A DNA stretch of 64,000 nucleotides. It comes from Maricaulis sp947259345 (GTDB taxonomy: Bacteria; Pseudomonadota; Alphaproteobacteria; Caulobacterales; Maricaulaceae). Shown piece by piece: positions 26,521 through 34,543 of this stretch. Numbering within the stretch: position 1 is the stretch's first letter; every line of letters starts with the position of its first letter. The stretch is taken from the NCBI GenBank assembly GCA_965217205.1, contig OZ244254.1, positions 2,356,001 to 2,420,000 on the forward strand, read 5' to 3'. The translations under genes and the position numbers were made by a program. The notes beneath the pieces were generated by a model. It saw only the letters and a program-made list of their open reading frames with translations. It had not been told where the DNA came from and did not search any database.

Positions 26521-27372
26521 TCAGAAACGCTCGCCCAGAAGCCGATAACACCAGAAGGCTTCTTGCGTTTTGATCGCGCGGTTGAGGCGCGCCGGCGAAA
26601 ACCCTGTTGCCCGGCGGACATAGCGCCCCATGTGTGACTGGTCGGCATACCCCGCCTGCTGGGCAATCTCGGCGGGCGAGGAGTCCGGGTGGGAGACCAC
26701 AATCCGGTGCAAGTTCTCGAATGCGTCGTAGAATTCCAAGGATCGTCGTGTCTGCCCCGTCGCGCGTTTGGTGCGCCGTTCGATCGACCGCAAACTGCGG
26801 CCGACATTGGAGAATGCAGCCCGAGCCAGCGCAGCCCTCGCCCAATCTCCGACCCCGCTCAAGCCTGGCCAGCTTGTCGGACGCGCGCGCTGCCAAGCTG
26901 GCGCCAACGCGTCGCAGAATCCGTCCCATCCCCTTTCCGGTTTCGTATCGGAATCGAATGCCTCCATGGCGGTCGCGATACTGGCGGGGATATCGGAGAA
27001 GTCGGCCCGACCGCCCAGTTTGAGCCATGCGTCATAGTAGAAACTGACAGTACACGCAGTAACCTCCCCGGCGGACCAGCTGGCGATCGGGGTATCCTTC
27101 GGGCCCGTAACCGAGAGCACAGGCATCGGGAGTGAGGCGGCGGCCTCTCGCCAGTCACCCGTCGGGGGAAACAGGCGCAACTCTCCGCACAGGACTCGTG
27201 TCACTGCCACCAAGGGCGAGGCCGGGAAGTAGTTGATACGATCCTCATCGGACAGGTCTGCCTCCCGGGTGTCACGATAGAATGCCGCGAGCAGGCATCC
27301 CGAGAGCCGGGGCGGCGGTTGCAGTAATCTTGCCGTCGTTTGCAAGGGGGCCTCCTGCAATGTCGCATTCAT
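26521..27372 (-). CDS. AraC-family transcriptional regulator
   Basis: 283 residues. The C-terminal ~100 residues form the AraC DNA-binding domain: GRSLRSIERRTKRATGQT, then SPAEIAQQAGYADQSHMGRYV-RATGFSPARLNR. The N-terminal part is an unrecognised sensor domain. Divergent from the esterase gene 61 bases away, which is its likely target. The segment EFYDAFENL-RIV resembles AraC members with a DUF6597-like N-terminal region, but this is uncertain. Confidence 0.82.
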   Translation of the reverse strand: MNATLQEAPLQTTARLLQPPPRLSGCLLAAFYRDTREADLSDEDRINYFPASPLVAVTRVLCGELRLFPPTGDWREAAASLPMPVLSVTGPKDTPIASWSAGEVTACTVSFYYDAWLKLGGRADFSDIPASIATAMEAFDSDTKPERGWDGFCDALAPAWQRARPTSWPGLSGVGDWARAALARAAFSNVGRSLRSIERRTKRATGQTRRSLEFYDAFENLHRIVVSHPDSSPAEIAQQAGYADQSHMGRYVRRATGFSPARLNRAIKTQEAFWCYRLLGERF

Positions 27373-27433
27373 TCTATAAAGCGGCGAACGCCCGGGGGTA
27401 GGACAGCCTGATTGTCATACAAAGGGTTTCCCC

Positions 27434-28480
27434 GTGTCCAAACTCATATTCTCCGGCCCCCTCTCACTCCGCCTGCGCAGCCTGTCGACATTGAGCCGGA
27501 TTGCGCTGGCCACCAGTATCCGGCACGCCACAGGTCGCCGAATGGCTCCAGATTGGGATATCAGCCTGGAAACCGGCATCCGGTTCGTGCGGCACCAATT
27601 CACAGATGCCATGACGGGTATGAGTATCGAACGTGGTCGCCTTTTGTTCGACAGCATCGAGCCCAGAAGCGACGATGTCTACGACGTGACCACCGAGGAA
27701 AGCACCTCACCAACCGGCCATTGGTATCATCCGGCCAAGCGGAAAAGCGACGCGGTTCTGCTTTACTTCCATGGCGGGGGCTATGCGTTCCACGGCAAAG
27801 TCAGCCGACGCTTTGCGGCCATGCTTGCCCATCATGTCGGCGCCAGCGTGTTCGCACCGGACTATCGGTTGACACCTGAACACCCTCACCCTGCCCAGGC
27901 AGACGATGCCTTGGCTGCATGGACCCATCTGATGGGCTTGGTCCCGCCAGAGAGAATCGCCATCATTGGCGACAGTGCCGGTGGCCATATGGGCTTGATG
28001 CTCTTGCAGACACTCAAGCAGCATGGGGCCCCGCAGCCCGCTGTTTGCGTTGGGCTCTGCCCCTGGACGGATATCGACAATCACAGCCCCAGCATGCGGG
28101 ACAATGACCGCTACGACCTGGTTCAGGGCTGGATGGCTCAGATGTTCGGCGAATGGCTCGATCCACAAGGCAAGTATGGACGCGAGGCCCTATCGCCGGT
28201 TTTTCAGGACTATGCTGGCCTCGCGCCGATCTATCTCCAAGTCGGTGGACGCGAAGTCCTGCGCGACATGGTCATCGAATTTGCACAAGCACAGAAAGCC
28301 AATCGTGCGGACATTACACTCGACGTTTGGGACGACATGCCCCACGAGTTTCAAGCCTATGACAGCCTGAAAGCGTCATCAGCAATGGCCTTGAAGCGAT
28401 TGGTAAAAACGGTCCATGCGCACGTGGACAAAGCCGACGCGCTTCAGCCTGAAGCGGGTATCACTCGGGTGTCCGTCTGA
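27434..28480 (+). CDS. Alpha/beta hydrolase, hormone-sensitive-lipase (esterase) family
   Basis: 348 residues, cytoplasmic. Diagnostic motifs are the oxyanion-hole HGGGYAFHG and the nucleophile elbow GDSAGGHMGL; the acid and base fall in the C-terminal DMVIEF...WDDMPHEFQAY segment (His in PHEF). Residues 1-70 form the cap-like N-terminus of bacterial HSL esterases. The start used is GTG preceded by AAAGGG; a later ATG at 27542 is an alternative. Likely acts on short-chain esters; the natural substrate is unknown. Confidence 0.87.
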   Translation: MSKLIFSGPLSLRLRSLSTLSRIALATSIRHATGRRMAPDWDISLETGIRFVRHQFTDAMTGMSIERGRLLFDSIEPRSDDVYDVTTEESTSPTGHWYHPAKRKSDAVLLYFHGGGYAFHGKVSRRFAAMLAHHVGASVFAPDYRLTPEHPHPAQADDALAAWTHLMGLVPPERIAIIGDSAGGHMGLMLLQTLKQHGAPQPAVCVGLCPWTDIDNHSPSMRDNDRYDLVQGWMAQMFGEWLDPQGKYGREALSPVFQDYAGLAPIYLQVGGREVLRDMVIEFAQAQKANRADITLDVWDDMPHEFQAYDSLKASSAMALKRLVKTVHAHVDKADALQPEAGITRVSV

Positions 28481-28545
28481 ACCCAAGCAGGTGGCGACAC
28501 AGGTCGGGGGCACCTTTCCCCGGTCAGTCTACCGATCACATAAAT

Positions 28546-28569
28546 GGGGGCGGCCGACTGGCCGCCCCC
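28546..28569. terminator. Bidirectional terminator between the esterase gene and pstS
   Basis: A perfect 10-bp stem GGGGGCGGCC/GGCCGCCCCC with a GACT loop lies in the 115-base gap between two converging genes. U-tracts are poor on both sides, so efficiency is uncertain. Confidence 0.7.
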
Positions 28570-28595
28570 GCATGTTTGCCACCCAAGTCGAGACC

Positions 28596-29651
28596 TTAGT
28601 CCGGCGATTGCGTCATCGCGGTCAGGCTGACGGCGGCGTCGCGCATGGCATTGCGGTCGGCGTCCGGCAGCGGGATGAGGCCGCGATCGGTGAGATAGCC
28701 GAACTCGCCCCAGGCATCGTCGGAGGTGAACTCCTCGATATATTCCACCAGGCCCGGAATGATCGCGGCATGCTGGTTCTTCACATAGAAGAAGAGCGAG
28801 CGCGAAACCGGGTAGCTGCCATCGGCGATATTCTCGAATTCCGGTGCCACACCATCGATGTTCACGGCCGAGATACGGTCGGAATTCTGGTCCAGGAAGG
28901 AGAAGCCGAAGACACCGAAAGCGGTCGGCGTGTTCACCAGGGTCTGGACGATGGCATTGTCATTCTCGCCGGCGTCAATCCAGGCGCCATCCTCGCGGAT
29001 CCGGCTGGCGATCTGTTCAAAGCGATCCCGATCATTGTCCCGCAACTCGTCCATGCAGGCGATGTGGCGGGCGCCGTCCTGCAGGGCCAACTCGACAAAG
29101 GCGTCGCGGGTGCCCGAGGTCGGCGGCGGGCCGAAGACCTCGATCCGCTGACGCGGCAGGGACGGGTCGATATCCGACCAGCGCTGGTTCGGATTCGGAA
29201 TAAAGCTGGAGCAGCTCTCATCGGCCGGAATCTCGGCCGCGAGGGCGAGCCAGACCTGGTCGAGTGTCATGTCGATATCGGAAGCACCGCGATCCGCGGC
29301 GCCGATGACGATGCCATCAAAACCGATGCGGACTTCCGTGATTTCGCGCACGCCATTATCCTGGCAACGCTCATATTCCGACCCGCGCATGCCGCGCGAG
29401 GAATTGACGATGTCCGGGTGCTCGGTGCCGACGCCCGAGCAGAACAGGCGCAGCCCGCCACCGGAACCGGTCGACTCGACCACCGGGGTGGAGAAGCTGG
29501 TCTTGGCGCCGAAGCTCTCGGCAACGGCGGTCGAGAAGGGGAAGACCGTCGAGGAGCCGACGATGCGGATCTGGTCGCGCTGCTGCGCCTCGGCGCCTCC
29601 GGCGATAGCCACAACCGCGAGGGCGGCGGCGAGTTGAGCGTGGAGTTTCAT
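28596..29651 (-). CDS. pstS: PstS-type phosphate-binding protein
   Basis: 351-residue periplasmic solute-binding protein. A signal peptide (LAAALAVVAIAGGAEAQ) is followed by IRIVGSSTVFPFSTAVAESF and ESTGSGGGLRLFCSG, the phosphate-binding loops of PstS, and later PPPTSGTRDAFVELAL. It captures orthophosphate for an ABC importer. No pstC, pstA or pstB is in the window, so it is an orphan here. It is 58 bases downstream of a phosphate-type porin gene on the same strand and is probably co-transcribed with it. Confidence 0.92.
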   Translation of the reverse strand: MKLHAQLAAALAVVAIAGGAEAQQRDQIRIVGSSTVFPFSTAVAESFGAKTSFSTPVVESTGSGGGLRLFCSGVGTEHPDIVNSSRGMRGSEYERCQDNGVREITEVRIGFDGIVIGAADRGASDIDMTLDQVWLALAAEIPADESCSSFIPNPNQRWSDIDPSLPRQRIEVFGPPPTSGTRDAFVELALQDGARHIACMDELRDNDRDRFEQIASRIREDGAWIDAGENDNAIVQTLVNTPTAFGVFGFSFLDQNSDRISAVNIDGVAPEFENIADGSYPVSRSLFFYVKNQHAAIIPGLVEYIEEFTSDDAWGEFGYLTDRGLIPLPDADRNAMRDAAVSLTAMTQSPD

Positions 29652-29709
29652 GTCTTCAATTCCTTGCCACTAAACGATGCGGGTGCCGTAAGGACTGGCC
29701 CGCCTATGA

Positions 29710-30909
29710 TCAGAAATCCCATTGCAGTCGGAGTTGTGCGCCCGACACGTCGGTGTCAGCAGCCCCGGGAACGGACAGCCTGCCATCAACGAGATTGGCC
29801 ATGATGCGAACATGATCTTCCAGATACCAGTTCACGCCAAAGGTGAGATTGGTCAGCTCGCCGGCCGCAACACTGTCCAGATCGGCCCGGTCGAGGCGAA
29901 CCGCGACTTCCCAGGCGCCGAGCCCGCCCTCAGAGACGGTCGTGGTTGGACGGGTGCGACCGAACTTGCCGGAACTGGCCGAATAGCTGCGCGTCTCGCC
30001 GGTGAGGAACCAGGCGAAATTGACGTATTGCGCATTGAACTCAGGGTCGCCGGCCGGACCGTCGAGCGTCTGGTTCATCCACTCGGCCTCGACATGGAAA
30101 GCGCCATTCACGGCGGCAAATTCCAGGCCCCAGAAGAAGGAGGTATCGGCCTCGCCGAGCGGGCGGCCCGGACGGAAGTCGGCGGTCACGATGCGGTCGG
30201 TGATGTGGGTCTGCGGGCGGACACGGATGCGCGTACCGGCATCGCCATAGTCCAAATGACGGACCGAGGCACCGAGATGCACGGTCGCGTCATTGACGGC
30301 AAAGGTCCGCGTCACGCGAGCCGAGACCGCAGAGCTGTCGTCCAGCTCGAGCGACCGGGACAGATCGCCCGGACGGCCGCCATAGACGCCGGCGCTGAGC
30401 GAATAATTGTCGCCGCCGCGGGCCAGGGTGACACCGACACGGCGATCAAGGCCGAACAGGTCCGTGCCAAGGCCGCGCTCCATGAAAGTGATATAGCGCG
30501 AGGAGGTCAGTTCCTCGATCGAATTGGTCGTCTTCATATGGCCGACCTTCACGTCGAAGAGATCGGCATCGAAGGTCAGATAGACGTCATTGGCGCCAAT
30601 GGCTTCATTGATCCAGTCAAACTCGGCGACATAGTCGACGCCGCGTATCGAGCCGGTGACGCCCAGGCGGGCGGTGCGGATTTCACTGTCGGCCCAACCC
30701 GTCCGCGCACCATTCGAGGTGAAGTCGACATCGCCGTAGTCGAGGAAAACACGACCGCGGAAAGTGAAGCTGTCGCCGCTGTCCGGATTGGACCAGGACG
30801 GTACGCCGTCAAATTCCCAACCGCCCCTATCCTGGGCAGAGGCCGTGGTCGCAGTGATGAGGGCAGCGCTGGCAGCCAAGACGGTGCTCGCAAGAAGAAA
30901 TCGGGTCAC
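29710..30909 (-). CDS. Phosphate-selective-type outer-membrane porin (OprO/OprP family)
   Basis: 399 residues with a signal peptide (LLASTVLAASAALITATTASAQ) and about sixteen amphipathic strands. Blocks typical of OprP-like porins are visible: FTFRGRVFLDYGD, RTARLGVTGSIRGVDYVAEFDW, VGHMKTTNSIEELTSSRYITFMER in shortened form (GHMKTTNSIEELTSS), and a final VSGAQLRLQWDF ending in Phe. It should let phosphate or polyphosphate cross the outer membrane. A three-unit Pho-box-like site lies upstream and pstS follows directly. Confidence 0.87.
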   Translation of the reverse strand: MTRFLLASTVLAASAALITATTASAQDRGGWEFDGVPSWSNPDSGDSFTFRGRVFLDYGDVDFTSNGARTGWADSEIRTARLGVTGSIRGVDYVAEFDWINEAIGANDVYLTFDADLFDVKVGHMKTTNSIEELTSSRYITFMERGLGTDLFGLDRRVGVTLARGGDNYSLSAGVYGGRPGDLSRSLELDDSSAVSARVTRTFAVNDATVHLGASVRHLDYGDAGTRIRVRPQTHITDRIVTADFRPGRPLGEADTSFFWGLEFAAVNGAFHVEAEWMNQTLDGPAGDPEFNAQYVNFAWFLTGETRSYSASSGKFGRTRPTTTVSEGGLGAWEVAVRLDRADLDSVAAGELTNLTFGVNWYLEDHVRIMANLVDGRLSVPGAADTDVSGAQLRLQWDF

Positions 30910-31042
30910 GATGGCGTTCCTGATGTCATCGGGACGCCACTCTGATCTGCTGCGCTATAGGCAGAATGTGTCAAAGAGGCGTCGGTTGAGTGAAGCTTTT
31001 GCTACGGTTTCGATGTTTCGCGAAAACTCGTACTTCGACTCG

Positions 31043-31071
31043 ATGACGGATTTGCAACAGACCCATGACAC
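31043..31071 (-). promoter_or_regulatory. PhoB-box-like site (three 11-bp units) upstream of the porin-pstS operon
   Basis: On the minus strand three heptamers occur at exact 11-base intervals: GTGTCAT, CTGTTGC and CCGTCAT, with spacers GGGT and AAAT. The PhoB consensus is CTGTCAT-N4-CTGTCAT. Heptamers one and three match 6 of 7 positions. It lies 134-162 bases upstream of the porin ATG, so the promoter would have to be close by. Confidence 0.55.
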
Positions 31072-31101
31072 CTTTGTTGCAATTCTTCGCAGGCACAAAA
31101 A

Positions 31102-31127
31102 AGCCCGGAACGCGAACGCTCCGGGCT
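31102..31127 (-). terminator. Terminator of the phnC-phnDE operon
   Basis: An 8-bp stem AGCCCGGA/TCCGGGCT, extendable by A-T pairs, with a 10-base loop is followed on the minus strand by six T. It lies just after the phnDE stop and just before the Pho site of the porin gene. Confidence 0.85.
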
Positions 31128-31149
31128 TTCTTCGATTATCCTCGTAAAA

Positions 31150-33192
31150 TCAGGTCAGTCGCTTGCGCAGCAATTGCGACATCATGTCGATCAGGCTGAC
31201 CGCGATGACGATGACCAGGACGATCGCTGCCGTGCGCTGGTAGTCGAAGGCGCGAACCGCTTCGAACAGGATTTGTCCGATACCGCCGGCGCCGATCAGG
31301 CCGAGCACCGTCGCCGAGCGCGCATTCGACTCGAAGCGGTAGAGGCCGAAAGAGGTCCACAGCGGCGCCACCTGGGGAATCACCGCCCAGATCACTTCAT
31401 GGATGGGTCGCGCACCGGTCGCCCGGACGCCCTCGACCGGGCCATGATCGATCGACTCGACAGCCTCGGAGAAGAGTTTGGCGAGCACCCCGGTGGTATG
31501 AAAGGCCAGGGCCATGACACCGGCCAGCGGCCCCAATCCCACCGCCGCGATGAAGACCAGCGCAATGATCAGCTCATTGATCGACCGGCAGACATCCATC
31601 ATCCGCCGGACCGGCTGGACAACCCAGCCAGGGGCCACATTGCGGGCACTCAAGAGGCCGAAGGGAATGGCCGAAACCACCGCGATGAACGTGCCCCAGA
31701 TGGCGATCTGCACGGTCACCACCATTTGCGGGATGGCTTCTTCCAACCCGCTTGACAGGGCGTCCCAATAACTCGCCCGCGAGGCGCTGTCCGCAATGTC
31801 GTCGGGCAGGAAGCCGCCGATGAACTCGCCCATGTCGCCGGCATTCTCCACCAGGAGATAGGACCGGTCCATGTCGGCGGAATCGAAGCTCCAGACCAGG
31901 ACGACGATCGTTCCGGCCGCGATCACCGCATTGGCGACGCGCTCCATCAGCGGCACTTTCGGTCCCGGACCCCGCGGCGCGGAGGCCCACAGCAGCATGA
32001 CCACACCGCCCACGGCGACGATCAGCAGGATACCGCCCATGATCCAGTCGGGACCCTCGGCTTCGGCGCGCGGCTGACCGGCCGCCTCATTGGTGATCTG
32101 CTCGAAGGAATTGCCCTGGCTGGTCAGACCGGTATTGCCGGCCTCGACCTCGGCCAGGCGCGCTTCCAGCTCGGCGATGCGGGTCGTGCGTTCCCCATCC
32201 GTCAGGTCCGGATCATTGCGGACATTGGTGAGATCGCGAACGATCTCCAGCTGCACGATCGGATCGAGATGCGCATTGGAGGCCGGCAGGAAGGTACCGA
32301 AATAGAGCGGGTCGAGAATGGCCCGCGCCTCGGCAATTTCCTCAGCCGTGCCCATGCGCCCGAAATTCATGAAGAAGTATTGCAGGCGCTGCTTGGCTTC
32401 GATGTCGAGATCAGCCCGCCAGATAATCGGATCGGTGCCGATCATCGGAGAGCGCCAGATCTCGCGCAAGCGGGAATGCATGTCCGGGCGCGAGCGCTCG
32501 AGCAGGATCATGTTGGTGGTGTTATTGGTACCGACATCAATCAGGTCATTGGCCACCGCAACCGCATTGGCCTCGTGATTGGCATTGCGCACCGAGTTGT
32601 AGCACTCACTCGGATCAATCCCGCGCGGGGCGAAAATGAAGGCCGACGGGACCAGATAGCCCGAGGTCGAATTGGGATCGCCCATGCCGAAATCGAGGGT
32701 CTGATCACATTCCAGGATGTCGTCCACGGTCTGGATCGGGCTGTCACTCGGGACCAGCAGGACCGAATGATAGCCTTCCGATCCGTCCGGATAGGTCGCC
32801 TTGGCGAAGACTTCCCCGCCGGCCCGGCGCACGGCCTGCAGGCCGGAGAAGTTGGAGAACCAGGCAAATTGCACGCTGTCATAGCGCATGGCCTGGATCA
32901 CGCCGGCATAGTCCGAGGCGTAATAGGGCTGGATGTCATAGCCGGTCCATTCGGACATGGCTTCGATGAAGGGCCGCCAATTGGTCTCCTGGGTCGAGGA
33001 GGATTCAGTAGCGATAATGCCGAAATTGAGCACCCGGCGCTCTTCGCCCGGGGCCGCGGCATTGCTGGACGCGCCGGTCGAGGAGCGCGGCTGGTCGACG
33101 GAGCCTGAACAGGCGCTCAGGGTCAGGGCGGCGAGCAGGAGGCAGGCCTTGGCGAGGCTGCGGAAGGGTTGGGTCAAGACGGGTCTCATCAC
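31150..33192 (-). CDS. Fused PhnD (substrate-binding lipoprotein) - PhnE (permease) of a phosphonate/phosphate ABC importer
   Basis: 680 residues joining two normally separate subunits. A lipoprotein signal ends LTLSAC (C28). Residues ~52-330 are a PhnD-type binding domain (LNFGIIATESS start, FGMGDPNSTSGYLVPSAF, NHEANAVAVANDLIDVGTNN). A charged helix (GERTTRIAELEARLAEVE, about 338-356) and a Gly/Gln linker follow, then a transmembrane helix at ~385-403 and a PhnE permease at ~415-680 with the EAA loop GVRATGARPIHEVIWAVIPQ at 588-607. The frame is continuous with no internal start signal. phnC overlaps by 4 bases upstream. No C-P lyase or phosphonatase is nearby, so the ligand may be phosphate, phosphite or a phosphonate. 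Confidence 0.88.
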   Translation of the reverse strand: MMRPVLTQPFRSLAKACLLLAALTLSACSGSVDQPRSSTGASSNAAAPGEERRVLNFGIIATESSSTQETNWRPFIEAMSEWTGYDIQPYYASDYAGVIQAMRYDSVQFAWFSNFSGLQAVRRAGGEVFAKATYPDGSEGYHSVLLVPSDSPIQTVDDILECDQTLDFGMGDPNSTSGYLVPSAFIFAPRGIDPSECYNSVRNANHEANAVAVANDLIDVGTNNTTNMILLERSRPDMHSRLREIWRSPMIGTDPIIWRADLDIEAKQRLQYFFMNFGRMGTAEEIAEARAILDPLYFGTFLPASNAHLDPIVQLEIVRDLTNVRNDPDLTDGERTTRIAELEARLAEVEAGNTGLTSQGNSFEQITNEAAGQPRAEAEGPDWIMGGILLIVAVGGVVMLLWASAPRGPGPKVPLMERVANAVIAAGTIVVLVWSFDSADMDRSYLLVENAGDMGEFIGGFLPDDIADSASRASYWDALSSGLEEAIPQMVVTVQIAIWGTFIAVVSAIPFGLLSARNVAPGWVVQPVRRMMDVCRSINELIIALVFIAAVGLGPLAGVMALAFHTTGVLAKLFSEAVESIDHGPVEGVRATGARPIHEVIWAVIPQVAPLWTSFGLYRFESNARSATVLGLIGAGGIGQILFEAVRAFDYQRTAAIVLVIVIAVSLIDMMSQLLRKRLT

Positions 33193-33983
33193 GCTTCTCC
33201 CCCTTCGAAGGCGGCTTCGAATTCGGGGCCGTAAATCTCGATCAGCTTGTCGCGCTTCAGCTCGCGGGCGGGACCGTCATAGACGATACGGCCCTTGTTG
33301 AGCGCAACGATGCGGTCGCAGAAACGCTGGGCGTAGTCGACCTGGTGCAGGGTGACCACCACGGTCAGCTTGTCGTCCAGATTGAGCTCACGCAGCGTCT
33401 CCATCACCTTGCGGGCGGAGACCGGGTCGAGCGAGGCAATCGGTTCGTCGGCGAACAGCACTTCCGCGCCCTGGACCAGCGCCCGGGCGATGGCGCCGCG
33501 CTGCTGCTGGCCACCGGAGAGGTTGGAGGCCCGGCGCGCCGCGAAACTGTCGACGCCAACGCGGGTCAACGCATCCATCGCCGTCTGCTTGACGTCATTG
33601 GGAAAGATACCGAGCACGCCGCGCCAGGTCGGCAGGCGACCGAGCGCGCCGACCAGCACGTTCTGGAACAGGGAGAGACGACCAACCAGATTGAATTGCT
33701 GGAAGATGAAGCCCAGCTTGATCCGGTTCCGCTGAACACCCTTGGACAGCTTGCCACGCTTCTGCATGGTCCGGCCCATGACAGAGACGGGCCCGCTGGC
33801 CTCATCAGCGACCTGCAAGGCAGCGGCGACCCGCAGCAGGGTAGACTTGCCGGACCCGGACGGACCGATCAGCGCGACCATTTCACCCGGCTTGACATCC
33901 AGGCTCACATCGTCGAGCGCCTTGGTCTCACCGAATGTCATCCGGACATTTTCAGCGTGGAGCGCCAGCGCGGCGTCTGTCAT
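33189..33983 (-). CDS. phnC: Phosphonate/phosphate ABC transporter ATP-binding protein
   Basis: 264 residues. Walker A GPSGSGKST, signature LSGGQQQRGAIARAL, Walker B VLFADEPIASLDP and the H-loop TLHQVDYAQRF are all present; overall similarity is to PhnC (FIFQQFNLVGRLSLFQNVLVG). The start is the ATG after a GGGG ribosome site, not the frame's earlier opening at 34073. It is translationally coupled to phnDE (ATGA). One Pho-box-like site lies 44-61 bases upstream, shared with the divergent gspO. Confidence 0.93.
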   Translation of the reverse strand: MTDAALALHAENVRMTFGETKALDDVSLDVKPGEMVALIGPSGSGKSTLLRVAAALQVADEASGPVSVMGRTMQKRGKLSKGVQRNRIKLGFIFQQFNLVGRLSLFQNVLVGALGRLPTWRGVLGIFPNDVKQTAMDALTRVGVDSFAARRASNLSGGQQQRGAIARALVQGAEVLFADEPIASLDPVSARKVMETLRELNLDDKLTVVVTLHQVDYAQRFCDRIVALNKGRIVYDGPARELKRDKLIEIYGPEFEAAFEGGEA

Positions 33984-34026
33984 TGTGTCTACCCCTTGTT
34001 GAGCCCCGACCTTGTGGCTCATGCGT

Positions 34027-34044
34027 ATTACACTTTTGTGACAG
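34027..34044 (-). promoter_or_regulatory. PhoB box between phnC and gspO
   Basis: On the minus strand it reads CTGTCAC-AAAA-GTGTAAT, two heptamers 11 bases apart with an all-A spacer. This is close to the PhoB consensus CTGTCAT-AwAw-CTGTCAY (6/7 and 5/7). It lies in the 68-base gap between the divergent phnC and gspO starts and could act on both. Confidence 0.65.
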
Positions 34045-34051
34045 GACGGGA

Positions 34052-34534
34052 ATGATTCACATTCACCTGGCAACAGCCACCCTCGTCATCGCCCTCGCAG
34101 CGCTGGCCTGGATCGATGCGCGCAGCTTCCGCCTGCCCGACTGGCTGACCCTGCCATTGATCGCCGCAGGTGTCGCCCTCAACGCGATTTCCCTTGGTAC
34201 GCCCTGGACATCGCTCATCGGCGCAGCGCTGGGCTATGGCAGTTTCGTCACCCTCGAGATCGGCTATCGCCGCCTGCGCGGCCGCGACGGGCTGGGGCGT
34301 GGCGATGCCAAGCTGATGGGCGCAGCCGGAGCCTGGTGTGGCGGCTGGCTTCTGCCGCTGATTGTGTTGAGCGGCACCCTGGGCGCGCTGGCCTTTATTG
34401 GCGTGACCGCACTTGTCCGCCGCCGCCTGCCCGACACCAGCCAGCCCTGGCCTTTCGGTCCCTGGCTCGCACTGGGCTTTCTGATCGGCTGGCTGCACCG
34501 CGCCTACGGACCCGGCCTCTACCCGGTCCTGTGA
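34052..34534 (+). CDS. gspO: Type II secretion prepilin peptidase (short A24 form)
   Basis: 160 residues, about five transmembrane helices. Catalytic aspartates lie in LAWIDARSFRLPDWLTLP (residue ~21) and in the GRGDAKLMGAAGAW motif (residue ~83). The N-methylase domain of classical PilD/GspO is absent, so it is as short as CpaA/TadV. Convergent with, and 9 bases from, the end of the gsp operon, so it is the likely processing enzyme for pseudopilins GspG-K. The window thus has two A24 peptidases, one for each pilin system. Confidence 0.85.
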   Translation: MIHIHLATATLVIALAALAWIDARSFRLPDWLTLPLIAAGVALNAISLGTPWTSLIGAALGYGSFVTLEIGYRRLRGRDGLGRGDAKLMGAAGAWCGGWLLPLIVLSGTLGALAFIGVTALVRRRLPDTSQPWPFGPWLALGFLIGWLHRAYGPGLYPVL

Positions 34535-34543
34535 GACGACCGG

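Noticed and set aside
31150..33192. Proof that this is a phosphonate catabolism locus
   Set aside because: No C-P lyase (phnGHIJKLM), phosphonatase or phosphonate regulator is present. PhnCDE-type importers can carry phosphate or phosphite, so the substrate is left open.
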